NCBI GenBank assembly: GCA_001599835.1
Contig: BCIC01000005.1
Span: 1,119,567 to 1,183,566, forward strand
Length of the DNA: 64,000 nucleotides
From: Thermoascus crustaceus
Taxonomy: Eukaryota; Ascomycota; Eurotiomycetes; Eurotiales; Thermoascaceae
Direction of reading: 5' to 3'
Part shown: one piece after another, positions 45,726 through 57,442 of the stretch
Position numbering within the stretch: the stretch's first letter is position 1
Layout of the letters: the number at the start of each line of letters is the position of its first letter
Program-made: the position numbers and the translations under genes
The notes under the pieces: generated by a model
Seen by the model: only the letters and a program-made list of their open reading frames with translations
Told to the model about the DNA's origin: nothing
The model's database searches: none

Positions 45726-47780
45726 ATGACTTCCACGACGTTGATGACATTTCTGCTGTGAGTGTTCCCATAAAGCTGATATAGAAACGGCAACTGACTG
45801 CGTGCGTATAGTCGCACTTCTCCAGACGTTAGATCAGTCCAGTTGGTGGGATCATGGGACAATTTCACTCGACCCTACTCGATGGAGAGGGATAGGTGGG
45901 TTGGCGCTGGCCATTGGAGGGGATGCCATACGTTTACAGATATCATCTGTGATGGGCCGACGAATAGTCGGTCTCCTGGGCGTTCGGGTGGTCTCAAGAT
46001 GGGTGGGACATATTGGTATTATGTTCGTGTTCCTCAACCGATCTTCCGTCTGAAACCATGAGTCTGACTCTTTGGACAGTATATCTTGGACGGCGATATC
46101 GAGTATTACAATGAGGCTGAGCCCGTCACTACGCTGTGCCCTCTGCTTCCCGGACAGCCCGTCAACATCCTCCATGTTCCCATCATTCTTCCAGAGACGA
46201 CGAGGAGCCATAGCCGCGAAAGCAGCCTCAGCTCCCTGAAATCGGAGAATCGAACAATGAATCCTGATGACAAATACCTAAACCCACGGGCTCCCCCGAG
46301 ACCAAAGCTCCCACGTCTGAAGACTTCTCCACCACTATACCAGCAAGCAAACTCGTCGTGGTCCTCCCTTCTTGCCTCTCCGTTCGGTGCGATTCACCAT
46401 AGAAGTGTTTCGCAACCAACAAGTGCAACGAGTCCCCATGTCCGTATTATACAGAAAGAAACAGGAAAAGCCGCTCGATCTGTTTCCCCTCCGAGGTCCA
46501 GGGGATTCCGAGCCGCATTCCTAAACCTGACTAACTCGTCTACTCTCGATTACAAGGCTCACCGGGGCCGCAGCCCGGTAAGACGGGCAGACGGATATGA
46601 CCATTCTGCGTCACAGATGGAAAGCCAGGCTGATGGCCCTTTCTATCATGTACCCTTGTCAAATCCCAGCTCCAGCTATAGCCCTAGACCGATGTCACCG
46701 GCAGAGGATATAGCAGAACTTCCAGCGGTCGAGAAACTTCCATTTCGGCGGCCGAATTTCGATAGGAAGGATAGCGGTCCTCCACCGTCTATTCAGAACC
46801 GCAGGTTGTCAAAGTCGAGTTCCAGGGATCCGTCGCCCCTCAGGAATCACCTTACGCTTAATCCTCTCACCGGAAAAAGTAATTGCAGCGATACATCGAA
46901 TTCGGCAACAGCAAAGCGTCTAGAGACGCTTAAAGAAAGTTTATCCCGGCAGAACTCTCCTATGTTCACGATGGACGATAGGACATCTCCTTTTATCGAT
47001 GATCAGGTTACGCCTAGGCCCACGCATGTCGACCCAAGAGAGAAGAGGCTTCCGACTCTGCCAAACACTCCATCTTCTGTCATGGACGAGGCGTTGCGCG
47101 CCATGGACGCCCAAGACAGAGCGTTTGATGTGGAAGTGTTATGCAGTCATTTCTCGGATTACACATCCACTGAAGGATCTTGCGCCAATTCACGTGCCAC
47201 TTCACCAGTTGAGAGAAGTCGCTTTTCTGAATGGAGCACAGATACGGATACCGATACCGAAATGGTTTCTCCTGCATCTATGATATCGTCGTCTACCCTC
47301 AACAACGAAGATCAAACATCTCCTACCTTCGGGGTTGAGCTGGATGTGCCACGCATCCATGCCCCGTCTAGTCCTGCGACACCTATCTTGGACGCGAACC
47401 CCGAGGCCTTTTCTCCCACAACTGTCGCTGATCACTCTCCGCCGTTGCACCCGTCCGCTCCATCGATAGCCGTTTCGCAGTATGACGGAAACGTCTCTGG
47501 TCTGGGCATCGAGGATCTGGATGAGGTCAAGGACAACCCCAAACGTCATGCGGCGGTGTTTGACTGTTTGGACGCCATGAAAGATTTGGGTCTATCACCG
47601 GTTAATAGCCGTCCTTCCACGAGAGAAGTTGATTCAGAGCAAAAAGATCATGCTCTGAATACCCCACATGCGAGAGAAACGATAGACTATAAGCACTCTT
47701 CCACTATGCAGGAATTGATGGAAGAATTGAGTTATCTTGGAGGTATAATACGGGCGGATATAAATGATACGCATATATGA
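45726..47780 (+). CDS. CBM48/AMPK-like domain protein with disordered tail
   Basis: Three exons (45726-45757, 45812-46022, 46080-47780) give 647 residues. The N-terminal ~120 residues resemble a glycogen-binding-like (AMPK1-CBM/CBM48) beta-sandwich: VQLVGSWDNFTRPYSMERD, WRGCHTFTDI, GGLKMGGTYWYY-YILDGDIEYYN, where the second intron sits exactly inside the YWYYY strand, then AEPVTTLCPLLPGQPVNIL. The rest (~520 residues) is Ser/Pro-rich with many SP and RxxS sites and looks disordered. It may target a regulatory complex to carbohydrate or act as a phospho-regulated scaffold. The start is the ATG at 45726, preceded by a CT-rich leader; without the first two exons the domain is incomplete. Confidence 0.8.
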
Positions 47781-48289
47781 CTTTTCCTTTTTCCCTTTTT
47801 TCCTTTTTTTTTCCTGAGCATGGACCGGAGTTATCTCTTTCGTTGGCAAACATTTTCATTTGTATACCGACTTTGGATATTTACCTAGGCTTGGAGAGGT
47901 TTTCTGCTGGAGCATAGCATAGCATGGGTACCTGTGTGAAATATTGTACAGTATATATGTGAAAGCTGGATTTGAACCATCAAAATTAAATAGATTTTCA
48001 TTACCCTGTAGCCCAATTCAAGGTTTGCATGCCTGAAGGAGTGTTCAGTTTTGGAAGAAGTTTGTCGTTGTCCGTCTAAGACCCTCTCCGCAAAGATGAT
48101 TCGCGAAAAATGCCACCTGCACCACCAATACGGTCAACACCCTCGCGCCAAGCACCGTGCAATCCACTTCTCAGAACAGACCCCGGACACCTGCATATAG
48201 AACACAAGACAGAACACTTTAAATTAATCACATGCCATGCAATAATAGGGCAAATCCCATGCTTGGTTCCCTGCGAACAAAAAACAAAT
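47781..48289. other. Intergenic, 3' UTR then APC4 promoter
   Basis: T-rich start (3' UTR of the CBM48-like gene) followed by the APC4 upstream region. An open frame running into APC4 begins at 48110, but the first conserved residues come after the ATG at 48290. Confidence 0.6.
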
Positions 48290-51200
48290 ATGGCTGAAAA
48301 TAAGAATGCAGCCCCGCGGCCGCAGCTCACCGCCGTCGCGGAGAAGACGCTGCAGGCGACGAGATGCAAGCCCGGCAGTGGCACGCTGACTTACTGCCCC
48401 ACGATGGACCTCATTGCGCTGGCCGCGGAGGATGATCAGCTGCATGTCTTCCGGCTGAATGGGCAGCGGGTGTTTGGGGGGTCGTTTGGTGGGGATCCGT
48501 ATCTCGATGAGGATGCGAAGGAGAAAGGGGAGCTGAGGGGGTTGAGGTGGAAGAATAATGGTATGTTTTTTTTATCTTGTCTGCGAAAATCTCTTTTCTT
48601 TATCTGTGGGATTGTTTATTTGTTGAATTTTAAATGCTTTTTTTTTGACTTTCTTACCCTCCTGTTTTGGACCTTCGGTTTACTACTTGGCCACTTCTTT
48701 CTAACCCCCCCATCCAGGCCACCTTCTCGCGGTCGCCTGCGGAGATGGCACCATCCGCCTCATCAGTTCCTACAGTGGCAAGACTGTCCACCACTACCTG
48801 GCCGGTCCGCAGGAGGGCGATGCAGCATCCAGCTGCCAAGAAGCAAAGCAGCCCGCAAAGATTACCTGCCTGGGATGGGGCCTCAACTTCACCGAGAGCA
48901 AAGCTGCGCAGCGTAATCTACAGAATGCAGGCGGTCAGATCTCCATTGAGGATCTGTTGACGCCGGACATGCATCCGTCCAAGGCGGCTGCGTTCCTCAA
49001 GGCGGATTTGCCGCGGGAGCTGGCGCTGTTGGATATCGAGAGCTCGTTGCCGAAGCTGAGTACGCTGCCTGGGACGGGGGGCGAGTAAGCGATTTTCCCT
49101 ATGTCGATTATATCCCCTGATATGGGGTGGGGAACGTTCCCTAACGGCTTTTACAGTGATGATCTGTTTAGCTCCCGAGCGTCGATTGACGCCATCTTCC
49201 ACTCGAATAACAAAAACAACAGCGACACTGTGGATGTGCTTGTCGTAGGATTTGACGATGGCACGATCCACCTCCGCATCTTCGACTGTTTCGAGATCGG
49301 CTCTCTTCAGGTTGGAGGCTCCGTTGGGGGCTCGGGCTCTTGTACGGCTCTCCGTCACGCCTCAGACCCCATGAGCTCGACACATGCCTTGTTGGTGACA
49401 GCGCCATCATCGGAAGAGTCGCAGAAATCCCTATCACTATTGACTCTCGATCTACGATTTATCACCAAGTCAGGAATCTACCTGTCGCTTCTTGCGGCTA
49501 AGACGACTCAGCTGCAGAACCTCCTGAGGTACATCAACCAGGTGCAGCGGCAGATCCAGCTCGAGTGGAAGAACGCGCAAGATCTGCCGGGGAGGTACAT
49601 GCGGAGTATCAATGAAGATTTGCAGGAGAAGTGTCATTGTGATTTTGTGACTGCGGCGTTTCATCTGGCGGTTACGGGGCACTGTTTCGAGCCGTTGAAG
49701 GAATTCCTTATTGATATTGTTGGAGAGAGGGTATGTAGTTATTCCTTCTCCTTGGTATTGGCTCTTATCGGGTACTGATTTTTACATGAACAGGGCCATA
49801 AGCGTTGGGAGAAAGCGGTCTCGACTGGTTACGAGAACGTCCGTAGACTGACCCATGAATGCCTCCTTCCAGCCTTGGAGAGGGCTGAAGTAATCCTCAG
49901 CCGGCTGATGGGACTGTCCAAATTCCATAAGCTCAGCGGCGTGCTGGGCCTGGAGACGCAGGATCTCAAGGCGATTGTTGACACAGCGGACTGCCTCCAT
50001 CTTCTTGGACATATGGTCCTGATATATACGAACCAGGAGTTGACCCAGTTCCTCGCTTTCTCCAAGTGGCTCCGCCACGAGATCGACATCCAGAGCGCGG
50101 AGCCCATGTCGCAGACACTGGAAGAGCTGATGGAGAAAACCGACATGATCGATCACCCCCAGACACTGAAGTATATCCGGGGCCCTCTGACGAACAGCGC
50201 TCTGCAGGATTTTATCCAACCGCTTCCGGGAATAGGCATGAGGCCTCAGCCCTCCTCCTCCCCTGAGAAATGGTGGCCAAGCGGCGAGGATAGCTCGTTC
50301 TTCGAGACGTACAAGAAGATGCTGAGGCAGCAGCGCGAGAAACAAAAACAACAGGCATATGGAAGTGATGAGATCGGACCGCTTGATATGCCGAAGCTGA
50401 ATGATTTCGTGGCCCGTATGGGGCGGCAGTGTGATAAGGTGTTTGGACAGATTGCCCTGACGCACCGAAGGGGGATCCTACATCGGAGTCCCCTTGTTCT
50501 TCACAAGGATTGCGATGAGGGTGTTAATGATATCACGATGCGTTATGAGGTATGTTTGTGCGATTCAGCTTTTATTGCTTACGCTGACAGGCCGTCCAGG
50601 ATGCCGAGGAAGAGAAATTCTGTGCCGTCTACATCGCGACGAAGTCTCTGAAATCAAAACATACTTGTATGTTATAGGATCTTCCATCTGCAATGGCTTC
50701 ATACTGACTATGTCCGACAGTCTACATCTACCGTGTCGCCCTCGACACTGTCAATGGCGTGAGCTCGACGCGGAGCACCTCGATCGCAACCCTCAGCTTG
50801 CGGGAGGGAGAGATACGCCAAGTGCAATTCGTTGAAGATGACACCGTCATGCTCCTATGGGCAGATGGAGGTATGTGACCCTATCTCCCACTTTACTCTA
50901 TGTATGAATACTAACCTCAATCGCAGCGGGCTCCTCCTACCTTCTCAACTTGCCCTTCAGATCACCGGCAGCCCATGCCTCCGACGACACTCCTGCTGCC
51001 TTCGTGCCAACCTATTTTGATATAGACCCTACGTCTACCTCTTCCACTCCGCAGCCGGATACGCCCGTAACCAGCCTCGACATCTCAGACGACTCCATCT
51101 ACGCCAGCCTCGTGAAACACGCCTTCCCGGCGTCTGGACCCAAGGCGAAACCCGTCCGGATGGATGTCAACGGACGCAAGGGGCGGAGGGCTATCTGTGT

Positions 51201-51330
51201 GCTATACGGGGACGGGTCGAGATACGATGTTCTGGACATAGACGGTGCGGTTGAAGAGGAAGAAGAGGAGGAGGGAGAAGAGGGAGAAGGTGAGCAGGAG
51301 GACCATCACACCATGTTGTCTGAATTATAG
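48290..51330 (+). CDS. APC4: Anaphase-promoting complex subunit 4
   Basis: A scaffold subunit of the APC/C ubiquitin ligase, which triggers anaphase and mitotic exit. Seven exons (48290-48560, 48718-49084, 49157-49730, 49794-50549, 50591-50666, 50721-50870, 50927-51330) join in frame to 865 residues. An N-terminal WD40-like propeller is seen: TLTYCPTMDLIALAAEDDQLHVFRLNG across several strands, HLLAVACGDGTIRLISSYSGKTV and VLVVGFDDGTIHLRIFD. The long-helical APC4 domain follows, with YINQVQRQIQLEWKNAQDLPGRYM, SRLMGLSKFHKLSGVLGL and HMVLIYTNQELTQFLAFSKWL. The tail ends in a very acidic run (EEEEEEEGEEGEGEQED). The start MAENKNAAPRP was chosen over an upstream ATG at 48110. Order and length match fungal Apc4/Cut20. 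Confidence 0.92.
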
Positions 51331-51536
51331 AAAAAAAAAATGGATGGCGTAAGAAGGGAAGAAATGTCTTATGGGATAGGAGTCTCGTCTGCATGATTTT
51401 CTGCATAGACTTTACGGATGCATGGCTATATCTGTCTACGTGATGTTATAGCATGATTGGAAGGATTAGAACTGATAAAATCGTGCACGTACTGCACCTT
51501 GATAAATTTTATATTACTACCAGAAAGAAAAATGTG

Positions 51537-51555
51537 TATATATATATATATATAT
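51537..51555. repeat. TA dinucleotide run
   Basis: Nineteen bases of alternating T and A, read directly, downstream of APC4. Confidence 0.9.
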
Positions 51556-52327
51556 GATCAGGCCCCCAACGGATCAGACGGCCCAAATAAATAATAAAAC
51601 CAACCCCGCGCCCTGACCCAGCCAAGAAAACAAAAAGATCAGACCCCATAGGTCAGGAACCGGTCCATGCTTCCGCTTCTAAAGCGTTCGACCGTAGTTC
51701 CATACATTTGTGTTTTTTTTTCCTTCCTGTGTGTGTTGGGGTTGGCTGGGACGCGGTGCCAGACCCGCCCGTCGCCCCGGTCGCAGGAAGGGCAGGCGGT
51801 GGACACTGCAAGGAGGAAAATCAAAACAAAGAGAAGGAGGGGGAATGTTTTGGAGGGCGGGGGGAGACGGGACGGGTCAGGGCGATGACGGGAAGGGGAG
51901 TCTGGTGGAACTGGAGGGGGTGATGGGATGGAGGAGAAGGGGAGAGATCAAACAGGACTCTACTGTGTACCTAATATTAAAACAATCTAATAAGAAAGGT
52001 TTAGAGTGTTATATGCAGGGGGGTGGCGAGGATGCATGACTTTTGCTCTGGCATCCGGGGCTCACGTGCCGTGCGGGCGGCGGGCACTCTCTCTCTGTCT
52101 ACAGCACAGGCAGACGCCGCCGGGCGCAGCACACCGCAGCCAGAGCGGCCTACCGTCCCCTACGAACGACGCCCTCACCACTCACGGCCTGTCCTCGACT
52201 TCCCCCCGACCTCTCCAGACCTCTCCAGCTCTCCCCTGCGACTCTTCTCCTCCCCTCTCCTGTAATATTATCGCCTCTGTCGTGCTTCGGGACCTCCTCT
52301 CTTTCCTTCTTCCCGTCGCCTGCTCCT

Positions 52328-52340
52328 CCCCCCCCCCCCC
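52328..52340. repeat. Run of 13 C
   Basis: Homopolymer read directly in the pyrimidine-rich leader upstream of importin beta. Confidence 0.9.
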
Positions 52341-52602
52341 AAGGGCAGCTTTTTTTCTCTTTTTTTTCTTTCCCCGGAACGACCTGGCGCACGCCTCGTC
52401 ACTATCCACAACCACCGTCCTTTCCACATACCACTCCTACCGTCGGCCTGGAAAAATATTCCCCGGTCCACAACCACACTCTTTTTCGTCGTGGACACGC
52501 TTCTGGCCTGGTCTCGATCTGCTCAGTTTCCCTCGACTGGAGCTTCCGCTTGTCTTTGCCCTGCCTGCCTCTTACACCCGGTTTGTTTTCGCATAAGGCA
52601 AC

Positions 52603-55600
52603 ATGGACGTCACCCAGGTGTTGGCGGGCACCTTGTCGCCAGGTACATCACATCACCACCCTAACCACATGCACCCACCAAAACTCCCCCTTGCCCGCTG
52701 CTCCTGCGGCTCTCTCGCCCTCAAAATAAGAAAGTCTCAAACTGACATGATTTTCTTTGTGCTCTGCAGATGCGGCGACGCGTCAGAATGCGGAACAGCA
52801 GCTGCTTCATGCGGCAGAGGTGGACTTTGTACGTAACTCGCTTTTCTTCACTTTCCCCCTCCAAAATCACCCCTCCCCTTCCCTGGTCCGTGTCCTGCAA
52901 TAACCAAGTCTGGTGATGACTAACCTCGGCCCTTTCGTTTTTTTTTTTGTCGATAGGCCGCCTATCTTACAACTCTTGCTCAAGAGCTGGCGAATGAAAG
53001 CTCTGCGCCACATATCCGAACCGCCGCTGGTCTTGCTCTGAAGAACGCGTTCACCTTCCGAGATGTCGCCAGACTGCGCGAGGTGCAGGCACGATGGATA
53101 CAGCAGATTCCCACACCGGTCAAGGACCAGGTTAAGGAGCTGGCGCTTAAGACATTGGGCTCGCCCGACAGCCGGGCTGGTCAGTCTGCAGCCCAGTTCA
53201 TCGTCTCCATAGCCGCCATCGAGCTGCCCCAGAACCAGTGGCCTCAGTTGATGAGCACCCTCGTTCAGAATGTCGGACAGGGCTCGGAGCATCTGAAGCA
53301 GGCTTCTCTGACCACCATCGGCTTCATCTGTGAATCCGATGACCCCGACCTGCGGGACAGCTTGTCCGCGCACTCCAACGCCATCCTGACCGCCGTCGTC
53401 CAGGGTGCCCGGCGCGAGGAGACTAACGCGGATGTCCGCTTTGCTGCCATCAAGGCGCTTAGTGACGCCGTTGACTTTGTGCGGTCCAACATGGAGAACG
53501 AGGGCGAGCGGAATTACATCATGCAGGTCGTCTGCGAAGCGACACAGGCCGAGGACCCTCGGATACAGGCCGGAGCATTTGGCTGCCTTAACCGTATCAT
53601 GGGCTCCTATTACGACAAGATGCGCTTCTACATGGAGAAGGCGCTGTTCGGTCTTACTATCCAGGGCATGAAGAACGAAGAGGAGGATGTCGCCAAGCTC
53701 GCCATTGAGTTTTGGTGCACCGTCTGTGAGGAGGAGATTGCTATTGAAGATGATAATGCAGCCGTATGTTCACCCGGAAGATGTGTTTTTTTAATTATTT
53801 TTTAGAATTCTTTTCCTGACTCCAGACTGCAGGCACAAGCGGAGGGCTCCACTGAAATCCGCCCGTTCTTCAACTTCGCGCGCATCGCGTGCAGAGAGGT
53901 TGTTCCAGTTCTCCTCCATGTTATGACCAAGCAGGATGAGGATGCTGGCGATGACGAGTACAATGTCTCCCGCGCTGCCTACCAGGCTCTGCAGCTGTAC
54001 TCCCAGTGTGTTCAGGGCGATATCATCCAGCCCGTTCTGACTTTCGTGGAAGCAAACATCCGCAACCAGGACTGGCACTACCGGGATGCCGCCGTGGCAT
54101 CCTTTGGTGCCATCATGGATGGGCCGGATGTCAAGGTGCTCGAGCCTCTTGTCAAGCAGGCTCTGCCTGTCCTCGTGGACATGATGGGTGACCCCGAGGT
54201 CCCCGTCAAGGACTCCGCTGCTTACGCTCTGGGCCGCATCTGTGACTTCTGCTCCGAGGCAATCGACCCTGAAGCGCAGCTGCCAGCTCTCATCTCGTGC
54301 CTCTTCAACGGCCTTGCCGCCACCCCCAAGATCGCCAGTTCCTGCTGCTGGGCGTTGATGAACCTTGCTGATCGATTCGCCGGCGAGGGAGGTGCTCAGA
54401 CGAACCCTCTGTCGAAGCACTTCGAGGACAGTGTCAAGTCGCTGCTTGTTGTCACTGAGAGGTGAGTTTGGAGGCGGTTGTTCCACGCGAAATGTTGTTA
54501 CTGACTCTGAACAGACCCGATGCCGACAACCAGCTTCGCACCGCCGCCTACGAGGTCCTGAATGCATTCGTTACGAATGCTGCAAACGACAGCCTTCCCA
54601 TGGTTGCCACGCTGTCCGACGTTATCATTCAGCGTCTCACGCAGACTGTGTCTATGCAGCAGCAGGTTGTCAGTGTGGAGGACCGCATCACCCTTGAGGA
54701 GATGCAAACTAGCTTGACTAGCGTGCTATTGGTGTGTATATCATCTTCGCCATTTACACGGACTTGCTGCTGACCTGTTCCCAGGCTATTGTTCAGCGTC
54801 TTGAGGCGGATATTAAGCCGCAGGCAGACCGTATTATGGAGGTCCTGTTGCAGGTCCTGTCTACCGTGCCTCCCAAGTCGAGCGTACCGGATACCGTGTT
54901 CGCTACGGTCGGTGCTGTTGCCAGCGCTCTGGAGGAAGAGTTCACCAAGTATATGGAGCCATTCACTCCGTTCCTGTACAATGCTCTGGGCAACCAGGAG
55001 GAGCCTGGTCTCTGCGCTATGGCGATTGGCCTCGTCAGCGACATCGTACGGTCGTTGAACGAAAAGGCTCAGCCGTACTGCGACACCTTCATGAACTATT
55101 TGCTGAACAACCTGAGGGTAAGAAGCTTCTGACATGATGTTAAGATATGATCGGTATGCTAATTATTGTTACAGAGCACGGCCCTCAGCAACCAGCTCAA
55201 GCCTTCGATCCTCGAGACGTTCGGTGACATTGCTCAGGCCATTGGAACACACTTCGACACTTACCTGTCGGTGGTCGCACAGGTGCTCCACCAGGCCTCG
55301 AGCGTAACTGCAAGCCCTGACGTGTCTTTTGACATGCTCGACTACATTGTCTCTCTCCGTGAAGGCATCATGGATGCTTGGGGAGGTATCCTCCTTGCCT
55401 ACAAGGGAACGCCGCAGGGTAAGTAATATCCCTTCGATGCGGTACCACGACAAACAGCTCACAATGGTATAGTCACCCAGTTGCAGCCCTACGTGGAATC
55501 GATCTTCAACCTCCTTCACCTTATCTCCCAAGACCCAAGCCGGAGCGAAGGACTGATGAGAGCATCAATGGGTGTCATTGGGTAGGTCCATTATTCCGTG

Positions 55601-55828
55601 ATGGTATATTTTACCAGACTTGATTGGCTAACTGCACCCAGTGACCTTGCTGAGGCTTTCCCCAATGGCGAGTTTGCTGCTTACTTCCGGCAAGACTGGG
55701 TTACCTCTCTGGTTAGGGAAACGAGGACGAACAGGGAGTACAGTTCGCGCACCATCGATACCGCCCGTTGGACTCGAGAGCAGGTCAAGCGCCAGATCAA
55801 CCTGGCGACTGCAGCTGCCATGTCGTAA
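52603..55828 (+). CDS. KAP95: Importin subunit beta-1
   Basis: A nuclear import receptor that carries the importin-alpha/cargo complex through the nuclear pore and is released by Ran-GTP. Nine exons (52603-52642, 52770-52828, 52957-53763, 53833-54461, 54515-54731, 54785-55117, 55175-55418, 55473-55581, 55642-55828) join in frame to 874 residues, the family length. HEAT-type helices run throughout. Diagnostic stretches are AGLALKNAFTFRD, QLMSTLVQNVGQGSEHLKQASL, GICESD-like TIGFICESDDPDL, FWCTVCEEEIAIEDDNAA, the acidic-loop segment CDFCSEAIDPEAQLPAL, CCWALMNLADRF and the end TREQVKRQINLATAAAMS. The start is MDVTQVLAGTLSP. Several exon junctions are phase 1 or 2, so the joins are well constrained. 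Confidence 0.96.
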
Positions 55829-56925
55829 AAGTATGTCGCTTAGCATACTCCCTAGCCACAGAGATCTCGTCCAGAGACATATCTGTTGGCGCCCCCTTGC
55901 AGCAAACCACAATTGATCGTGTGGTGAGGGAAGTAGCGTCGTGACTGGGACGTTCGTTTTCACAACTGAGTGATCTTCACACCATGTGGGAATATATGAA
56001 ACGTCCAGTCACGTCCGTCAACCCTATCGCAGAACACCCCACTCGCCCGCATACCGTTCAAGCATTGCATATCGGCACCAAAAGAATCAGCCCCCCTGCA
56101 CTTGCCCCGCACGATCAATCCCCCTTCGAGATAAGCACTGCGCACCACCGATCTACCTCCCTCTTCTCCCTTTCCCCTGCCTCATCCTGGCAAGCATCGT
56201 CTGGACGCCCCCTTCCTTCACTTTGATTTCCGCCCCCCCTTATTTGACCTCCATGTTTCCGAATGAATGCTGTCGTCGATGCTTGTCGCTGGTTTCTTTT
56301 TTCATTATCTAAATCGTCTTACCTGTTTTTAATTAGACAAAGACCCCGGTTTAAATACCATTGCCCTTAAAGTCATGTATGCCCAAGACGTCATGTAACC
56401 CTCATGAGGGAAGAATCATCGCAACGAAATGAATCTTGTTTCCTTTTCCCATAACGTTTAGCACGGAAGATGGAGAGGCGGAGTCGGAGCGTTGTAAAGA
56501 AGAGATACGCGTATGATGAGACGGCACGGTCTAGTACGCTATGATTTTTGAGATTTAGAAGAGACATCGCAGGGCGTTGGCGCGGGTGCAGCCCAGGTGG
56601 CTGGCTAGATCCGGTCGGCTGGTCTCGTGTCGTGTCTCCGTCTTAGGCGTTAAAATGCGAAGTTTCCGGTCTTTTAACTGATAGTGCTCTCCGGGTCGTA
56701 GTTCATGCTGCTTCGATTAGATGGCAGGTAAGTTGTTAAGGGTGCTCTATCTATAGTGAGTGTTGTCAGATTATGGAGGTATCTCGGATTGGCATTTCTG
56801 GTCTGAGATTATGAATGAGATAGGAAGGGTTGAGGTTGCTTCGAGATCTCGCTCACGATTCGTCTTTCTACGGAGCTATCGAACCTTTTGCGGTTGGACG
56901 GAAAGCGTGGTGCTATCCTTATCGA

Positions 56926-56970
56926 CACGTGACCATCAAGATAAGGGCTTCGGCTGTCGAAACCCTAAGC
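56926..56970. promoter_or_regulatory. E-box plus telo-box upstream of uS8
   Basis: CACGTGAC at 56926-56933 is followed about 30 bp later by AAACCCTAA, whose reverse complement contains TTAGGG. Cbf1-type E-boxes and TTAGGG sites bound by Tbf1 are described regulators of ribosomal protein genes in several ascomycete yeasts. Having both upstream of a ribosomal protein gene is suggestive; binding here is inferred. Confidence 0.5.
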
Positions 56971-57315
56971 GGGCCCACCGACCACCAGGAAAAAGCTAAT
57001 CCTCACCGTCTTTTGATCCTCTTTTTTCTTGCACGACAAGCAGCTGTTCGACGTCCCGCCATCCCAGCATCCATTGAGGTATGTATCTCTCATGCTTCTT
57101 CTTCTTCTTCCTATCTCTTCAGCCCTCCAGCTAGCCTGAGGGAAGCAATCATCCTCGTTTGAGATATGGACCAGCGGTAGATGTTTCCCAGGGGTTCGGT
57201 CGCGACCGAGGATGATACGCTTCTCTCCTTGCGGCACGGGCTTAAGAACCCTTCAATGTCAAGGGCACTCTTTGCGCTCGAAAAGGCTACTGGTGGCTGA
57301 CTTCTTGACCTCTGT

Positions 57316-57359
57316 CCCTCAATTGACCACCACGCTGGTGGTGGTTGATTTTTTGAGGG
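57316..57359 (+). other. Hairpin in the uS8 leader
   Basis: CCCTCAA...TTGAGGG flanks GACCACCAC-GCTG-GTGGTGGTT, so about 16-18 base pairs can form with a short loop. It lies 84 nt before the start codon, in the probable leader or a leader intron. Its role is unknown. Confidence 0.55.
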
Positions 57360-57442
57360 AATGGGGACAAAAATATTTTAGATACCTCATTTCTATTATT
57401 TATCAAACGATTTGAGAATCTCAATTCGACAACACCGCCAAA

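Larger units (their letters stand above)
51331..52602. other. 1.3-kb region upstream of importin beta
   Basis: Holds the APC4 3' UTR, a TA dinucleotide run, and the importin-beta promoter and leader. The last ~450 bp are extremely pyrimidine-rich on the plus strand, with a C13 run, as is common upstream of highly expressed Aspergillus genes. Overlapping frames here (up to 228 codons) are low-complexity Ser/Pro/Leu and look spurious. Confidence 0.6.
55829..57442. other. 1.6-kb region upstream of the uS8 gene
   Basis: Importin-beta 3' UTR, then the promoter and leader of the ribosomal protein gene. CACGTGAC (56926-56933) and AAACCCTAA (about 56,962-56,970) lie about 500 bp before the start. 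A donor-like GTATGT near 57,080 and an acceptor-like TTTTAG near 57,380 make a 5'-UTR intron possible. A strong hairpin lies at 57316-57359. No protein-coding region is recognised. Confidence 0.55.

Noticed and set aside
52006..52729. Overlapping 196- and 228-codon frames before importin beta
   Set aside because: They lie in a pyrimidine-rich leader and encode only low-complexity Ser/Pro/Leu.
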